Of a stretch of DNA of 64,000 bases, positions 25,288 to 35,439 are shown piece after piece. Location: the NCBI RefSeq assembly GCF_009363115.1, contig NZ_CP045298.1:4337501-4401500 (forward strand). Direction: 5' to 3'. The translations under genes and the position numbers were made by a program. Position 1 is the stretch's first letter. Every line of letters starts with the position of its first letter. The notes beneath the pieces were generated by a model. The model made no database searches, was not told where the DNA came from, and saw nothing but the letters and a program-made list of their open reading frames with translations. Source of the DNA: Paenibacillus brasilensis (GTDB taxonomy: Bacteria > Bacillota > Bacilli > Paenibacillales > Paenibacillaceae).

Positions 25288-28200
25288 ATGTTTTTAAAGC
25301 GCATTGAGCTGGCGGGCTTCAAATCGTTTGCAGATAAAACGGAAATGGAATTTGTCCGCGGCATTACAGCAGTCGTCGGACCCAACGGTAGCGGAAAAAG
25401 TAATATTTCCGATGGTATTCGCTGGGTGCTGGGCGAACAGAGCGCCAAATCACTGCGTGGTGGCAAAATGGAAGATATTATTTTTGCTGGTAGTGATGCT
25501 CGCAAGGCAGTTAATTATGGTGAAGTATCGCTTACACTGGATAATGAAGATCAAGCGTTGCCTCTGGATTTTGGCGAAGTCACGGTAACCCGTCGTGTGC
25601 ATCGAAGTGGCGATAGTGAATATTTCATTAACCGACAGTCATGCAGACTTCGGGATATTACCGAGCTGTTTATGGACACAGGGATCGGTAAAGAAGCTTA
25701 CTCCATTATCGGGCAAGGGCGTATTGAGGAGATTTTGAGTACCCGATCCGAGGACCGGCGCGGTATTTTTGAAGAAGCATCGGGTATCGTAAAATATAAA
25801 TCACGTAAAAAAGAGGCGGTTCGCAAACTGGATGATACGGAGCAAAATTTGCTGCGTATTCACGATTTGGTCAGCGAACTGGAGGATCAAATCGGCCCGC
25901 TTAAGGAGCAATCGGAAAAGGCGATTCATTATAAAGAGCTGCGTAGTGAGCTGAAATCAAAAGAGATTTCAATGTACGTCTATCAAATAGAGCAAATTCA
26001 TACTTCGTGGAGCGATGCAACTTCCAAGCTGGCTCTGCTAAAGCAGGAGCAGCTTCAGCTGTCTACGGTAGTATCCCGCCATGATGCTATGCTGGAGAGT
26101 GAGCGCAATGAGCTGCGTCAACTGGAGGAGCAAGTCGAGCGTTTGCAAAGTGATTTGCTGCAGTACAGTGAGGCTACAGAAAAGAGCGAAGGCTACGGTG
26201 AATTGCTGAAAGAGCGCACACGCAATCTGCAGGCTAACCGGGAACAGCTTATTCTATCGCTCAGCACGAGCGAGGCAAGGCATTCCGATCGCAAAAATGA
26301 ACTGGATCAGCTGAATGAAAAGCTGTCTGCGTTAATTGTAGAGCTTGAAGAGCTGCGTGCGAGGCTATCTGATGAAGAGGCCAAGCTGATTGGTGTCACA
26401 GGCGGTATCAGTCAGGAGCAGGAGGAAAGCCTTAAAGGCAGCCTGCTGGAGCTGATGAACCAGATGGCACAGGCGCGTAACGAAATCCGTTATACCGACC
26501 AGCAGAAGGAAGCGCTGGAGCGGCGGGTGAATCGTGTCAGTGACGAATCCGGTAAATGGGAAGCACAAAAAGTCGAGCTGGATCAGCGCAAAAAGGGACT
26601 GGAAGCTGCCATTCAGAAGCTGGGACAGGAAATCAGTAGTCTGCGCAGTGGATATATTCAGGGAAGTGAAAAGTACCAGGCGCTGCAAAAGCTACTCGAA
26701 GAAAGCCAAGGCACCATTCGTAAATGGGAACAAAAACGTGAGGCTCAAATTTCACGCCGAGATACGATGAAGGAAATGCAGGATGACTTTGACGGCTTTA
26801 TGCTGGGTGTCAAGGAAGTCTTGAAGGCTTCGCGCAAAGAGACCTTGCACGGTGTGCATGGAGCGGTAGCAGAGCTGATTCGAGTACCTGAGCATTTGGA
26901 GCAGGCGATGGAAACTGCTTTGGGCGCTTCCGTACAGCATATCGTAATGGAAAATGAATCGGTGTCCAGACAGGCCATCAGTTTTTTAAAGCAACGTCAA
27001 TTGGGTAGAGCAACATTTTTGCCTATGGATGTCATTCGCCCGCGTCAAATCGGTGCGGGGGAGCGTCAAATTGTGGAAAGCGCTGAGGGCTTTGTCGGAA
27101 TCGGTGCGGATCTTGTTCAGTATGACGAGCGGTATGCCGGAATTGTAGGCAGTCTCTTGGGGAATGTGGTCATAGCCCGCACGCTGGAAGATGCAAACCG
27201 GATTGCCGCCCGTTGCCAATATAGATACCGTGTTGTGACGCTGGAAGGTGACGTCGTCAATGCAGGTGGTTCCATGACTGGAGGTAGCCAGTTTAAGAAA
27301 AATGCCAATCTGCTTGGACGCAAACGTCAGCTGGATCAGTTGGATCAAGACATTTTAGATACAGAGCAGCAAATTGCGAGATTACGTCAAAGCGCTGTGG
27401 ATACCAAACGCCAGCTGGAGGAGACACAGATCCAGTTGGACGAGCTGCGTCAGGCCGGGGATGTGAAGCGTGGAGAAGAGCAGCAGACGGCAATGGAGCT
27501 CAAGCAGCTGGAGCATGAACTGCGTCATGTCCTTGAACAAGTTGCTGCGTCCAGTCAGGAGAAAAAGGGTTTTGACCAGGAGATAAAAGAGCTGGAAGCT
27601 GCACGTGAAGAAGCGTTGGTAAAGCTGGCTGCACTGGAGCAGGAAGAGAAGAAAACTCATCAAGCCATTCATGCTGCTGAATTTGCTCGTAAAGCTAACG
27701 AATCTGCCAAGGAGCAGCTGCAAGGAGAACTTACGAATCTCAAGGTTAGAGAAGGCAAGCTGGATCAGGAGCGCTTTTCATTGGAAGAGCAGCTGCGCAG
27801 ATTGCGTGGAGATTATGATACGCTTGGCAAGGATTCGAGGCAGAACAAGACCTTGCTTGCTTCCATTGAAGCTGATCTGCTGACTAATGAGCAGGAAAGC
27901 GTAAAGCAGATTGAAAATCTCAATCAATACCGTTTGAAAAAGGAAGAAGCCTCGCAGCAGCTGGAGTTTAAGCGGGCTGCACGCAGCAGCTTATCCAAAA
28001 AGCTGGAAATGGCTGAGAACGAGACAAAGGAGCAGCGAATTCAGCTTAAATCGGTCGAAGAGCTGCTTCGTCAAACGGAAATTGGAGTAAACCGGCTTGA
28101 TGTAGAACTGGAAAACGTACTCAAAAAATTAAGCGATGACTATGAACTTAGCTATGAGCTGGCCAAGCAGCGCTATCCTGTACCGGAAGATATTGAAAGC

Positions 28201-28857
28201 ACGCAGGCTGAAGTGCAAAGGCTCAAACGCGGTATTTCCGAGCTGGGCGAGGTCAATCTGGGTGCGATAGAGGAATATCAGCGTGTGCATGAGCGTTATA
28301 CGTTTCTCGATGAGCAAAAATCAGATCTGGTGGAGGCCAAAACCACGCTCTATCAGGTTATTCGTGAAATGGATGATGAAATGTCCAAACGCTTCAAATC
28401 CACGTTCGATGCCATTCGACGCGAATTCGGCACGGTTTTCTCCAAGCTGTTTGGAGGCGGGCGTGCCGATCTGGTACTACTTGACCCGGAACGCTTACTG
28501 GAGACGGGAATTGACATTGTAGCTCAGCCACCGGGCAAAAAACTGCAAAACCTGCAGCTGCTGTCGGGCGGTGAGCGGGCGTTAACAGCGATGGCGTTGC
28601 TGTTTGCCATTTTACATGTTAAACCTGTTCCATTCTGTGTGCTGGATGAAGTAGAGGCTGCATTGGACGAAGCCAATGTGGTGCGTTTTGCACAGTATTT
28701 ACGGGAATTCTCGGAGCAGACGCAGTTCATTGTAGTTACTCACCGCAAGGGTACAATGGAAGAATCCGACGTGCTGTATGGGGTTACGATGGAGGAAGGC
28801 GGGGTTTCCAAACTCGTATCTGTCAAGCTGGATAGTGACGAAGCTGAGATTGCCTGA
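25288..28857 (+). CDS. smc: Chromosome segregation ATPase SMC
   Basis: 1189 residues, full family length. Walker A is GPNGSGKS at 31-38, then long coiled coils flank a hinge around 500-680 (GAVAELIRVPEHLEQAMETA to the GG-rich GSMTGGS). The C-terminal head has the signature LSGGERAL from 1092 and Walker B CVLDE at 1117-1121. It dimerises and loads with ScpAB to organise the nucleoid. ATG 25288 has GAGGTGAG upstream. ftsY follows by 38 bp, as in Bacillus. Confidence 0.97.
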   Translation: MFLKRIELAGFKSFADKTEMEFVRGITAVVGPNGSGKSNISDGIRWVLGEQSAKSLRGGKMEDIIFAGSDARKAVNYGEVSLTLDNEDQALPLDFGEVTVTRRVHRSGDSEYFINRQSCRLRDITELFMDTGIGKEAYSIIGQGRIEEILSTRSEDRRGIFEEASGIVKYKSRKKEAVRKLDDTEQNLLRIHDLVSELEDQIGPLKEQSEKAIHYKELRSELKSKEISMYVYQIEQIHTSWSDATSKLALLKQEQLQLSTVVSRHDAMLESERNELRQLEEQVERLQSDLLQYSEATEKSEGYGELLKERTRNLQANREQLILSLSTSEARHSDRKNELDQLNEKLSALIVELEELRARLSDEEAKLIGVTGGISQEQEESLKGSLLELMNQMAQARNEIRYTDQQKEALERRVNRVSDESGKWEAQKVELDQRKKGLEAAIQKLGQEISSLRSGYIQGSEKYQALQKLLEESQGTIRKWEQKREAQISRRDTMKEMQDDFDGFMLGVKEVLKASRKETLHGVHGAVAELIRVPEHLEQAMETALGASVQHIVMENESVSRQAISFLKQRQLGRATFLPMDVIRPRQIGAGERQIVESAEGFVGIGADLVQYDERYAGIVGSLLGNVVIARTLEDANRIAARCQYRYRVVTLEGDVVNAGGSMTGGSQFKKNANLLGRKRQLDQLDQDILDTEQQIARLRQSAVDTKRQLEETQIQLDELRQAGDVKRGEEQQTAMELKQLEHELRHVLEQVAASSQEKKGFDQEIKELEAAREEALVKLAALEQEEKKTHQAIHAAEFARKANESAKEQLQGELTNLKVREGKLDQERFSLEEQLRRLRGDYDTLGKDSRQNKTLLASIEADLLTNEQESVKQIENLNQYRLKKEEASQQLEFKRAARSSLSKKLEMAENETKEQRIQLKSVEELLRQTEIGVNRLDVELENVLKKLSDDYELSYELAKQRYPVPEDIESTQAEVQRLKRGISELGEVNLGAIEEYQRVHERYTFLDEQKSDLVEAKTTLYQVIREMDDEMSKRFKSTFDAIRREFGTVFSKLFGGGRADLVLLDPERLLETGIDIVAQPPGKKLQNLQLLSGGERALTAMALLFAILHVKPVPFCVLDEVEAALDEANVVRFAQYLREFSEQTQFIVVTHRKGTMEESDVLYGVTMEEGGVSKLVSVKLDSDEAEIA

Positions 28858-28895
28858 TAGCAAATAACATACTTTCAAATCAACGGAGGGAACCT

Positions 28896-29912
28896 ATGAG
28901 CTTCTTTAGAAAATTAAAGGAAAGCATTGCAAGCAAAACGGAATCTGTCACAAAACAGTTCAAGGATGGACTGGAAAAAACAAGAAAAGGCTTTGTTGAA
29001 AAAGTAACGGATTTGATGATTCGCCGCAAAAAAATTGATGAGGAGTTTTATGAGGAACTGGAAGAAATTCTGATCGGAGCGGACGTAGGTGTCAATACGG
29101 TTATGAACCTCATTGAAGACCTGCGGGAAGAAGTAAAAAAACGCAAAATCGAGGATGCATCCGAGCTTCAGCCTGTATTGTCGGAAAAGCTATCCGAGCT
29201 GCTGCGAGGCAATGACAACAGTCAGCTCCAAATGAGTTCTAATGGAATTACAGTTATTCTATTCGTCGGGGTCAACGGTGTCGGCAAAACAACAACGATC
29301 GGCAAGCTGGCTCATCGTTTTAAACAGGAAGGTAAAAAAGTGATGCTGGCTGCCGGAGATACGTTCCGTGCCGGTGCGATTGAACAGCTGGAGGTATGGG
29401 GGCAACGGGCAGGTGTTGAGGTCATTAAGCAGCAATCCGGTTCCGACCCGGCTGCGGTTATGTTTGATGCCGTACAGGCTGCAAAGCAGCGTCAGGTAGA
29501 TGTTTTGCTGTGTGATACTGCTGGACGTCTTCAGAATAAAAGCAATCTGATGGAGGAGCTGAACAAAATTTTTCGTGTTATCCAGCGTGAAATCCCAGAC
29601 GCTCCTCATGAAGTGCTGCTGGTACTCGATGCCACGACCGGACAAAATGCACTTAACCAAGCCAAGCTGTTTGGAGAGAAAAGCGGCGTAACCGGACTGG
29701 TGCTGACGAAGTTGGATGGTACAGCGAAGGGTGGGATTGTTGTGGCAATCCGCCAAGAACTGAATTTGCCTGTTAAACTGGTGGGCCTAGGTGAAAAAGT
29801 GGATGATCTTCAGCCGTTTGATTCCGAGCAATTCGTCCACGCATTGTTTGCGGGCTTGATTCAGGAAGAGACTGGTGAAGCAACTGCTGCTGGCGAGGAA
29901 GAGCAGCGCTAA
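28896..29912 (+). CDS. ftsY: Signal recognition particle receptor FtsY
   Basis: 338 residues. The SRP receptor GTPase docks Ffh-ribosome complexes at the membrane. The N-terminal A region is short and amphipathic, the N domain spans about 25-110, P-loop GVNGVGKT is at 125-132, and DTAGR and [10 protein letters not shown] follow. CGGAGGG precedes the ATG. In an operon with smc. Confidence 0.96.
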   Translation: MSFFRKLKESIASKTESVTKQFKDGLEKTRKGFVEKVTDLMIRRKKIDEEFYEELEEILIGADVGVNTVMNLIEDLREEVKKRKIEDASELQPVLSEKLSELLRGNDNSQLQMSSNGITVILFVGVNGVGKTTTIGKLAHRFKQEGKKVMLAAGDTFRAGAIEQLEVWGQRAGVEVIKQQSGSDPAAVMFDAVQAAKQRQVDVLLCDTAGRLQNKSNLMEELNKIFRVIQREIPDAPHEVLLVLDATTGQNALNQAKLFGEKSGVTGLVLTKLDGTAKGGIVVAIRQELNLPVKLVGLGEKVDDLQPFDSEQFVHALFAGLIQEETGEATAAGEEEQR

Positions 29913-30120
29913 TTTAGAGCGTGCAGGCTGGCGCGGGAATTTTGGAGGACGCATTGTAATCGTCTAGCTTATCAGGTTCGGGGCTTGGACTGGTCCTTCT
30001 GCTGTTCGAGATGGTGGATATATATATCGTCGAGATATATAATTAGAGCAATGGGTCTGTCGATGCCGGATATATATTTTTGTATATAAAATATCTTACG
30101 AAAGCGTGGGTGAAGAACTG

Positions 30121-30771
30121 ATGGCGAACACCTATACTTATTCCCGACGGGAGGAAGTAGCCAACGCGATTACACATGGAATTGGAGTCGTTTTAAGTGT
30201 GGCGGCACTTGTGCTGCTCATTGTTTTTGCCAGCTTAAAAGGGACTGCTTGGCATGTGGTCAGCTTTACGATTTACGGGATAACAATGCTGCTGTTGTAC
30301 ACCAATTCCACGTTGCTTCATAGCCTGCGGGAAGGGAAATTGAAGGATTTGTTCGAAATATTCGATCATTCCTGCATTTACCTGTTCATTGCGGGCAGCT
30401 ATACTCCGTTTATGCTCGTTGCACTGCGAGGGACTTTGGGCTGGACGCTGTTTGGAGTGGTTTGGGGAATCGCTTTGGTCGGTGTGCTGTTCAAGGCGTT
30501 CTTCACCAAACGCTTTCTGTTCATGTCTACCGTGTTTTACATTGTAATGGGCTGGCTTATTATCATTGCCTGGAATCCTCTGGTAGCGGTAGTTCCCGCG
30601 GCAGGGATGACGTTATTGTTCGTAGGTGGTCTTCTGTACACGCTGGGCACGATTTTCTATGTGTGGCGTGCATTTCCGTATCATCATGCAATCTGGCATC
30701 TGTTTGTTTTGGCAGGCAGCACACTTCATTTTCTAGCTGTTCTGCTGTATCTTACTCCAGTCAGGGTTTAA
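30121..30771 (+). CDS. Hemolysin III / PAQR family membrane protein (YplQ-like)
   Basis: A 216-residue, seven-TM protein of the hemolysin III/AdipoR superfamily. Conserved His and acidic residues that bind zinc in the family are visible: NAITHGIGV, STLLHSL, FDHSCIY and HHAIWHLFVLAGSTLHF. Function in bacteria is not settled; membrane homeostasis is proposed. ATG 30121 is preferred to GTG 30106. The 208-bp upstream gap has AT-rich GGATATATAT repeats and no clear terminator. Confidence 0.88.
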   Translation: MANTYTYSRREEVANAITHGIGVVLSVAALVLLIVFASLKGTAWHVVSFTIYGITMLLLYTNSTLLHSLREGKLKDLFEIFDHSCIYLFIAGSYTPFMLVALRGTLGWTLFGVVWGIALVGVLFKAFFTKRFLFMSTVFYIVMGWLIIIAWNPLVAVVPAAGMTLLFVGGLLYTLGTIFYVWRAFPYHHAIWHLFVLAGSTLHFLAVLLYLTPVRV

Positions 30772-30781
30772 GAAATAGAGG

Positions 30782-30832
30782 AAAAAAGTCGATCCATAAT
30801 TCTGTTTAAGAGTTGTGGAACGGCTTTTTTTT
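30782..30832 (+). terminator. Intrinsic terminator after hemolysin III gene
   Basis: AAGTCG...CCATAATTCT pairs with AGAGTTGTGG...CGGCTT, followed by eight T residues. Confidence 0.85.
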
Positions 30833-30851
30833 ATATGACAAGGGATAACGC

Positions 30852-30880
30852 TTGACATCTTCTTTTCTTTTATGTATCAT
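30852..30880 (+). promoter_or_regulatory. Sigma-A promoter of ylxM-ffh
   Basis: TTGACA (30852-30857), 17-bp spacer, TATCAT (30875-30880), just after the preceding terminator. Confidence 0.75.
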
Positions 30881-30945
30881 AAGGAACGTTGAAAAGAACT
30901 GTAAAGTGTTTTTCCTTGACGATGGAGGTAATGGAGGTATCGGTG

Positions 30946-31314
30946 ATGAGTCAGGAGAATCGGCTGGAAAAAACAAACCGAATTAACCGACTGTTTGACT
31001 TCTATGAACCTCTCCTTACGGAGAAGCAACAGATGTTTTTGAAATATTACTTCCATGATGATTTTTCTCTGGGAGAAATTGCTTCGGAATTTGAAATTAG
31101 CCGTCAGGCAGTGTATGAGCATATTAAACGTGCCGAACAGGTACTTGAAATGTATGAGGAAAAGCTTGGATTGCTGAGTAAGCATGAACGCAGAAGCCAA
31201 GATCTGAAAGAACTAAACACGGCATTGCATGAGGCATTCGGTAAGATGGGCGAGGTCCATGAAGGCACTCTGCAGCATGTTCGTCAAATTATAAATCGCC
31301 TGCAGGAATTGTAG
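30946..31314 (+). CDS. ylxM: YlxM, putative SRP-associated DNA-binding-like protein
   Basis: A 122-residue UPF0122 protein with a sigma-70 region-4-like HTH (FSLGEIASEFEISRQAVYEHIKRAE). In streptococci and Bacillus it is encoded with ffh, and it modulates SRP GTPase activity. ATG 30946 has GGAGG upstream; the ATG at 30889 would start inside the promoter leader. It ends 52 bp before ffh. Confidence 0.92.
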   Translation: MSQENRLEKTNRINRLFDFYEPLLTEKQQMFLKYYFHDDFSLGEIASEFEISRQAVYEHIKRAEQVLEMYEEKLGLLSKHERRSQDLKELNTALHEAFGKMGEVHEGTLQHVRQIINRLQEL

Positions 31315-31366
31315 GTTATATAAATGAGTAGATAAACAACCCTGGTAGACAAGGAGGTGCGAAAGT

Positions 31367-32743
31367 ATGGCATTTGAAGGATTATCGACACGCTTGCAAA
31401 ATGTATTCAGTAAACTGCGCGGCAAGGGGAAAGTGTCTGAGGATGATGTAGCTCAGGCGATGCGTGAAGTGCGATTGGCTTTGCTTGAGGCGGACGTTAA
31501 CTTCAAGGTTGTAAAGGACTTTATTGCCAAGGTGAAAGAGAAGTCCATCGGTAAGGAAGTAATGGACAGCTTTACGCCAGGCATGGTCATTATTGACATC
31601 GTGAACAAGGAACTGACCGAGTTGATGGGTGGTAGCCAGGCCAAGCTTGCCAAAGCAAACAAACCGCCTACAGTCATTATGATGGTGGGTCTCCAGGGTG
31701 CAGGTAAAACGACGACGTCCGGTAAACTAGCGAAGCTGCTGCAAAAGCAAAATCATCGTCCGTTGCTTGTAGCTGGTGATATTTATAGACCGGCCGCGAT
31801 CAAGCAGCTCCAAATTTTGGGTGAGCAGATCAATGCCCCTGTATTTACTCTCGGAGATCAGACAAGCCCCGTCGAAATTGCAAAGCAGGGTTTGCAGCAT
31901 GCTAAGGATAACGGTAACGATTACGTTATTATAGATACTGCTGGTCGTCTTCATGTTGATGAAGAGCTTATGGAAGAGCTGCGCCAGATTCATGCTAACG
32001 TCAAGCCAGACGAAGTTCTGCTCGTGGTAGACAGCATGACGGGGCAGGACGCGGTTAACGTTGCAGAGCACTTTAACAGCAGTCTGGAGCTAACAGGGGT
32101 TGTACTGACGAAGTTGGATGGTGACACCCGTGGTGGTGCGGCCTTGTCAGTTAAGGCTGTGACTGGCTGCCCGATCAAGTTTGCTACATTGGGTGAAAAG
32201 CTGGATGCGATGGAGCCCTTTCATCCGGAACGGATGGCTTCACGGATTTTGGGTATGGGCGATATGTTGTCCCTGATTGAAAAAGCGCAATCCAATATCG
32301 ACGCTGACAAGGCGAAGGAAATGGAACGGAAAATGCGCAATGCCGAGTTTACTTTTGAAGATTTTCTGGAGCAGATGGATCAGGTTAAAAAGCTAGGCCC
32401 GATTGACCAGATTCTTGATATGATTCCCGGCATGGGTAATATGAAGCAAATGAAAGATGTCAAAGTGGATGACAAACAGATGGGCCGTATTGAGGCTATC
32501 GTGCATTCAATGACTACACAAGAAAAGCAAAATCCGGACATGATCAATCATAGTCGGCGCAAACGGATTTCTGTAGGCAGTGGAACATCGCTGGCTGAGG
32601 TAAATCGTCTGATCAAACAATTTGACGAAATGCGCCGTATGATGAAGCAGTTCTCAGATATGATGGGGCCTAAAGGTGGCAAAAACAAGGCTCTTAAGCA
32701 GTTGAAGGGTATGGGTAAAGGCTTGAAGTTTCCATTTCGTTAA
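31367..32743 (+). CDS. ffh: Signal recognition particle protein Ffh
   Basis: 458 residues: N domain, GTPase G domain (P-loop GLQGAGKT at 108-115, DTAGR, TKLDGDTRGG) and a C-terminal methionine-rich M domain (MRRMMKQFSDMMG) that binds SRP RNA and signal sequences. GGAGG precedes the ATG. The SRP RNA gene is not in the window. Confidence 0.97.
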   Translation: MAFEGLSTRLQNVFSKLRGKGKVSEDDVAQAMREVRLALLEADVNFKVVKDFIAKVKEKSIGKEVMDSFTPGMVIIDIVNKELTELMGGSQAKLAKANKPPTVIMMVGLQGAGKTTTSGKLAKLLQKQNHRPLLVAGDIYRPAAIKQLQILGEQINAPVFTLGDQTSPVEIAKQGLQHAKDNGNDYVIIDTAGRLHVDEELMEELRQIHANVKPDEVLLVVDSMTGQDAVNVAEHFNSSLELTGVVLTKLDGDTRGGAALSVKAVTGCPIKFATLGEKLDAMEPFHPERMASRILGMGDMLSLIEKAQSNIDADKAKEMERKMRNAEFTFEDFLEQMDQVKKLGPIDQILDMIPGMGNMKQMKDVKVDDKQMGRIEAIVHSMTTQEKQNPDMINHSRRKRISVGSGTSLAEVNRLIKQFDEMRRMMKQFSDMMGPKGGKNKALKQLKGMGKGLKFPFR

Positions 32744-32809
32744 GGCTTTGCGGCCGTTGGCATTATGGATAACAATATACAGTCTACTTTTTGAAGGAGG
32801 TGAATTTTC

Positions 32810-33082
32810 GTGGCAGTTCGTATTCGTCTGAAACGTATGGGTGCACATAAAGCTCCTTTCTATCGCGTCGTGGTATCTGATTCCCGTTCCCCGCGTGACG
32901 GTCGTTTTATCGAAGAAATCGGTTATTACAACCCTATTACAGTACCAGCGGTTGTAAAAATTGATGAAGATAAAGCGCTGAAATGGTTGCAAGATGGTGC
33001 ACAAGCATCCGACACAGTCCGCAACTTGCTTAGCAAAGCGGGCGTGATGAAAAAGTTTCATGAGCTTAAACAACAGAAATAA
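32810..33082 (+). CDS. rpsP: 30S ribosomal protein S16
   Basis: A 90-residue S16 starting [18 protein letters not shown], the family signature. The start is GTG 32810 with AAGGAGGTG upstream. First of the rpsP-khpA-rimM-trmD-rplS cluster conserved in Firmicutes. Confidence 0.97.
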   Translation: MAVRIRLKRMGAHKAPFYRVVVSDSRSPRDGRFIEEIGYYNPITVPAVVKIDEDKALKWLQDGAQASDTVRNLLSKAGVMKKFHELKQQK

Positions 33083-33105
33083 GGTGCTGATTCGGAGGGT
33101 CAATT

Positions 33106-33336
33106 ATGGAAGAATTAGTGATAATCATTGCTAAGGCTTTAGTCGATCATCCGGAAGATGTAACCGTGAAGACCTTGGAGAAGGATCGGCTTGTTGTATA
33201 TGAGCTTAGTGTACATCCTGAGGATGTAGGCAAAATCATTGGCAAGCAAGGTCGCATCGCCAAGGCGCTTCGCACTGTGGTTGCATCAGCAGCCGTTAAG
33301 ATGGATAAACGGGTTACCGTAGACATCATATCTTAA
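33106..33336 (+). CDS. khpA: KH-domain RNA-binding protein KhpA (YlqC)
   Basis: A 76-residue single KH domain with the GxxG loop in VGKIIGKQGRIAKAL. In other Firmicutes it partners KhpB (Jag) and binds many RNAs, affecting cell elongation and sRNA biology. CGGAGGG lies upstream. It is 23 bp after rpsP and followed by an intrinsic terminator. Confidence 0.94.
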   Translation: MEELVIIIAKALVDHPEDVTVKTLEKDRLVVYELSVHPEDVGKIIGKQGRIAKALRTVVASAAVKMDKRVTVDIIS

Positions 33337-33342
33337 AGATAT

Positions 33343-33384
33343 ACGAAAGTGGGTTAGGATGTATGTCCTAACCCTTTTTCGTAC
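33343..33384 (+). terminator. Intrinsic terminator between khpA and rimM
   Basis: GGGTTAGGA (33351-33359) pairs with TCCTAACCC (33366-33374), followed by TTTTT; flanking ACGAAA/TTTCGT extends the stem. It would uncouple rpsP-khpA from rimM-trmD. Confidence 0.85.
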
Positions 33385-33432
33385 ATGATGAAGATGATAT
33401 GGAGCGGACCGATTACATGCAGGAGGAACATG

Positions 33433-33948
33433 ATGCAGCAATTGTTTAATGTCGGGAAAATTGTGAATACCCATGGAATTCGCGGCGAGCTTAAAATATT
33501 AGCGACAACTGACTTTCTAGAGGATCGTTTTGCCAAAGGTAGCGAGCTATTGATTGTTCCGGCGGATGGTAAAGCACCGATTCCCGTAACTGTCGAGACA
33601 GCGCGTTTTCAAAAAAATATAGTCATCGTCAAATTTAAGGAATATCACAATATCAATGATGTTGAAAAATATAAAGGTACTTTGTTGAAAGTATCTGCTG
33701 AACGTCTAGGTGAGCTGGAAGAAAATGAATTCTATTTTCATGAAGTTATCGGCCTGGAAGTCATTACAGAAGACGGAGAAAAGCTTGGTGTGGTCAAAGA
33801 AATTTTGACTCCGGGAGCCAATGATGTATGGGTAGTCAAAATGCCTAGTGGTAAGGAACTGTTACTGCCGTATATAGAGAGTGTTATTTTGAATGTAAAC
33901 GTGCGCGAAAAACAGGCTACGGTACGGTTGATGGAAGGACTGCTGTAA
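33433..33948 (+). CDS. rimM: Ribosome maturation factor RimM
   Basis: 171 residues: an N-terminal RimM barrel (NVGKIVNTHGIRGELKI) and a C-terminal PRC barrel (PSGKELLLPYIESVI). It binds S19 and assists 16S 3'-domain processing. ATG 33433 is preferred to 33430 because AGGAGG (33421-33426) then has a 6-nt spacer. trmD starts at the next base after its stop. Confidence 0.95.
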   Translation: MQQLFNVGKIVNTHGIRGELKILATTDFLEDRFAKGSELLIVPADGKAPIPVTVETARFQKNIVIVKFKEYHNINDVEKYKGTLLKVSAERLGELEENEFYFHEVIGLEVITEDGEKLGVVKEILTPGANDVWVVKMPSGKELLLPYIESVILNVNVREKQATVRLMEGLL

Positions 33949-34767
33949 ATGCGGGTGGATGTGCTGACCCTGTTTCCTGAAATGTTTGATGGTGTATTTA
34001 GTGCAAGTATTTTGGGGAAAGCAAGGGATAAGGGAATAGTTTCACTACAAGCGATTAATTTTCGCCAGTATGCCGGAAACAGGCATGGACAGGTAGATGA
34101 TACGCCTTATGGCGGTGGGGGAGGCATGGTATTGAAGCCTGACCCTATTTTTGCCGCGGTGGAAGCGCTGTTGGATGAATCAGAGCGTTCCATATTAGAG
34201 GGTGCCGATGAAGTCGTCCATAATGAAAAAAACGATGCGAACGCTGATTTGAAAGCTCCGCGTATCATTTTGATGTGTCCACAAGGAGAGACCTTTACGC
34301 AAAAGAAAGCGGAGGAACTGGCCAAAGAGGACCATCTTATTTTTATATGTGGACATTACGAGGGGTATGATGAGCGGATTCGCGAACATCTGGTGACTGA
34401 TGAGCTTTCTATCGGCGATTATGTACTGACTGGTGGAGAACTGCCGGCGATGGTCGTTATTGATAGTGTGACACGGCTGCTACCGGGAGTGCTGGGCAAT
34501 GAAACAAGTGCAATTACAGACTCATTTAGCACGGGACTGTTAGAGTACCCGCATTATACCCGGCCTGCAGAGTTTAGGGGCTGGAAAGTACCTGATGTGC
34601 TGCTGTCTGGACATCACGTTAATATTGATGCCTGGAGACGACAGGAGGCATTGCGCCGTACGGTCGAACGCCGACCTGACCTGCTGGAGAAGGCTGAACT
34701 GACAGGCAAGGAGCGCGAGTGGATTGAGGAGCAGTGCAAACCGGACTGTTCTGGGAACAAGCGTTAA
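33949..34767 (+). CDS. trmD: tRNA (guanine37-N1)-methyltransferase TrmD
   Basis: A 272-residue SPOUT methyltransferase making m1G37. The N-terminal [16 protein letters not shown], the [11 protein letters not shown] loop and the trefoil-knot motif [14 protein letters not shown] are intact. Compared with the roughly 245 residues usual in Bacillus, there is a charged insertion around 73-102 ([19 protein letters not shown]). It starts immediately after the rimM stop, indicating translational coupling. Confidence 0.96.
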   Translation: MRVDVLTLFPEMFDGVFSASILGKARDKGIVSLQAINFRQYAGNRHGQVDDTPYGGGGGMVLKPDPIFAAVEALLDESERSILEGADEVVHNEKNDANADLKAPRIILMCPQGETFTQKKAEELAKEDHLIFICGHYEGYDERIREHLVTDELSIGDYVLTGGELPAMVVIDSVTRLLPGVLGNETSAITDSFSTGLLEYPHYTRPAEFRGWKVPDVLLSGHHVNIDAWRRQEALRRTVERRPDLLEKAELTGKEREWIEEQCKPDCSGNKR

Positions 34768-34862
34768 AGCGCTTTAGCCATCAGTGGATTTGAAAGTAGG
34801 TAGTGACCTGTTCTATAATGAAGTCAATTAAATAAAATGTTTGGTCAAATCCCTTTTTGTTG

Positions 34863-34891
34863 TTGCAATGCGGTAACCTCCATGATACAAT
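34863..34891 (+). promoter_or_regulatory. Sigma-A promoter of rplS
   Basis: TTGCAA (34863-34868), 17-bp spacer, TACAAT (34886-34891), giving a leader of about 95 nt. Confidence 0.75.
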
Positions 34892-34897
34892 AAATCT

Positions 34898-34985
34898 GTT
34901 GTGTGTAATACGGTGGTCCTCTGTGGATGATGAAGGAAACGGATGTGTTTCCAGAAGAAGCATGAACACCTGTACGGAAGGAGGG
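34898..34985 (+). promoter_or_regulatory. Structured rplS leader, possible L19 autoregulatory RNA
   Basis: The leader between promoter and rplS contains a GGAAAC/GTTTCC hairpin and GG-rich segments before the AAGGAGGG site. An L19-binding leader is known in Firmicutes at this position; the exact consensus could not be confirmed by eye. Confidence 0.4.
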
Positions 34986-34993
34986 AGTCATAG

Positions 34994-35338
34994 ATGAATA
35001 TCGTCCAAGCGATCACTGAAGAACAACTTCGTAAAGATATGCCTAATTTTCGTCCTGGTGACACTTTGAAAGTGCACGTGAAAGTTATCGAGGGAACTCG
35101 TGAGCGTATCCAGTTGTTTGAAGGTGTAGTAATTAAACGCCGTGGTGGTGGAATCAGTGAGACTTTTACAGTTCGTAAAATTTCTTACGGTGTAGGTGTG
35201 GAAAGAACTTTCCCGCTTCATTCCCCAAAAATCGATAAAATCGAAGTGGCTCGCCGTGGTAAAGTGCGTCGTGCGAAGCTTTATTATCTTCGTGAACTGC
35301 GCGGTAAAGCAGCGAGAATTAAAGAAATTCGTCGTTAA
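34994..35338 (+). CDS. rplS: 50S ribosomal protein L19
   Basis: A 114-residue L19 with the conserved [20 protein letters not shown] and [26 protein letters not shown] lies upstream of the ATG. A 226-bp gap with its own promoter separates it from trmD, and a terminator follows. Confidence 0.97.
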   Translation: MNIVQAITEEQLRKDMPNFRPGDTLKVHVKVIEGTRERIQLFEGVVIKRRGGGISETFTVRKISYGVGVERTFPLHSPKIDKIEVARRGKVRRAKLYYLRELRGKAARIKEIRR

Positions 35339-35349
35339 TACAACGAATA

Positions 35350-35386
35350 ACGAAAGGGGCTTGGTTACAAGCTCCTTTCGTTTTTT
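35350..35386 (+). terminator. Intrinsic terminator after rplS
   Basis: ACGAAAGGGGCTT pairs with AAGCTCCTTTCGT, then six T residues. Confidence 0.92.
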
Positions 35387-35439
35387 CTACGTACATAGGG
35401 AACTGTGGATTATTGACCGTAAAGAGAGGACAGTGAGCT

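Noticed and set aside
29960..30100. AT-rich GGATATATAT repeats between ftsY and the hemolysin III gene as a structured RNA
   Set aside because: Only short, low-complexity AT pairings; no stable or conserved-looking fold could be drawn.
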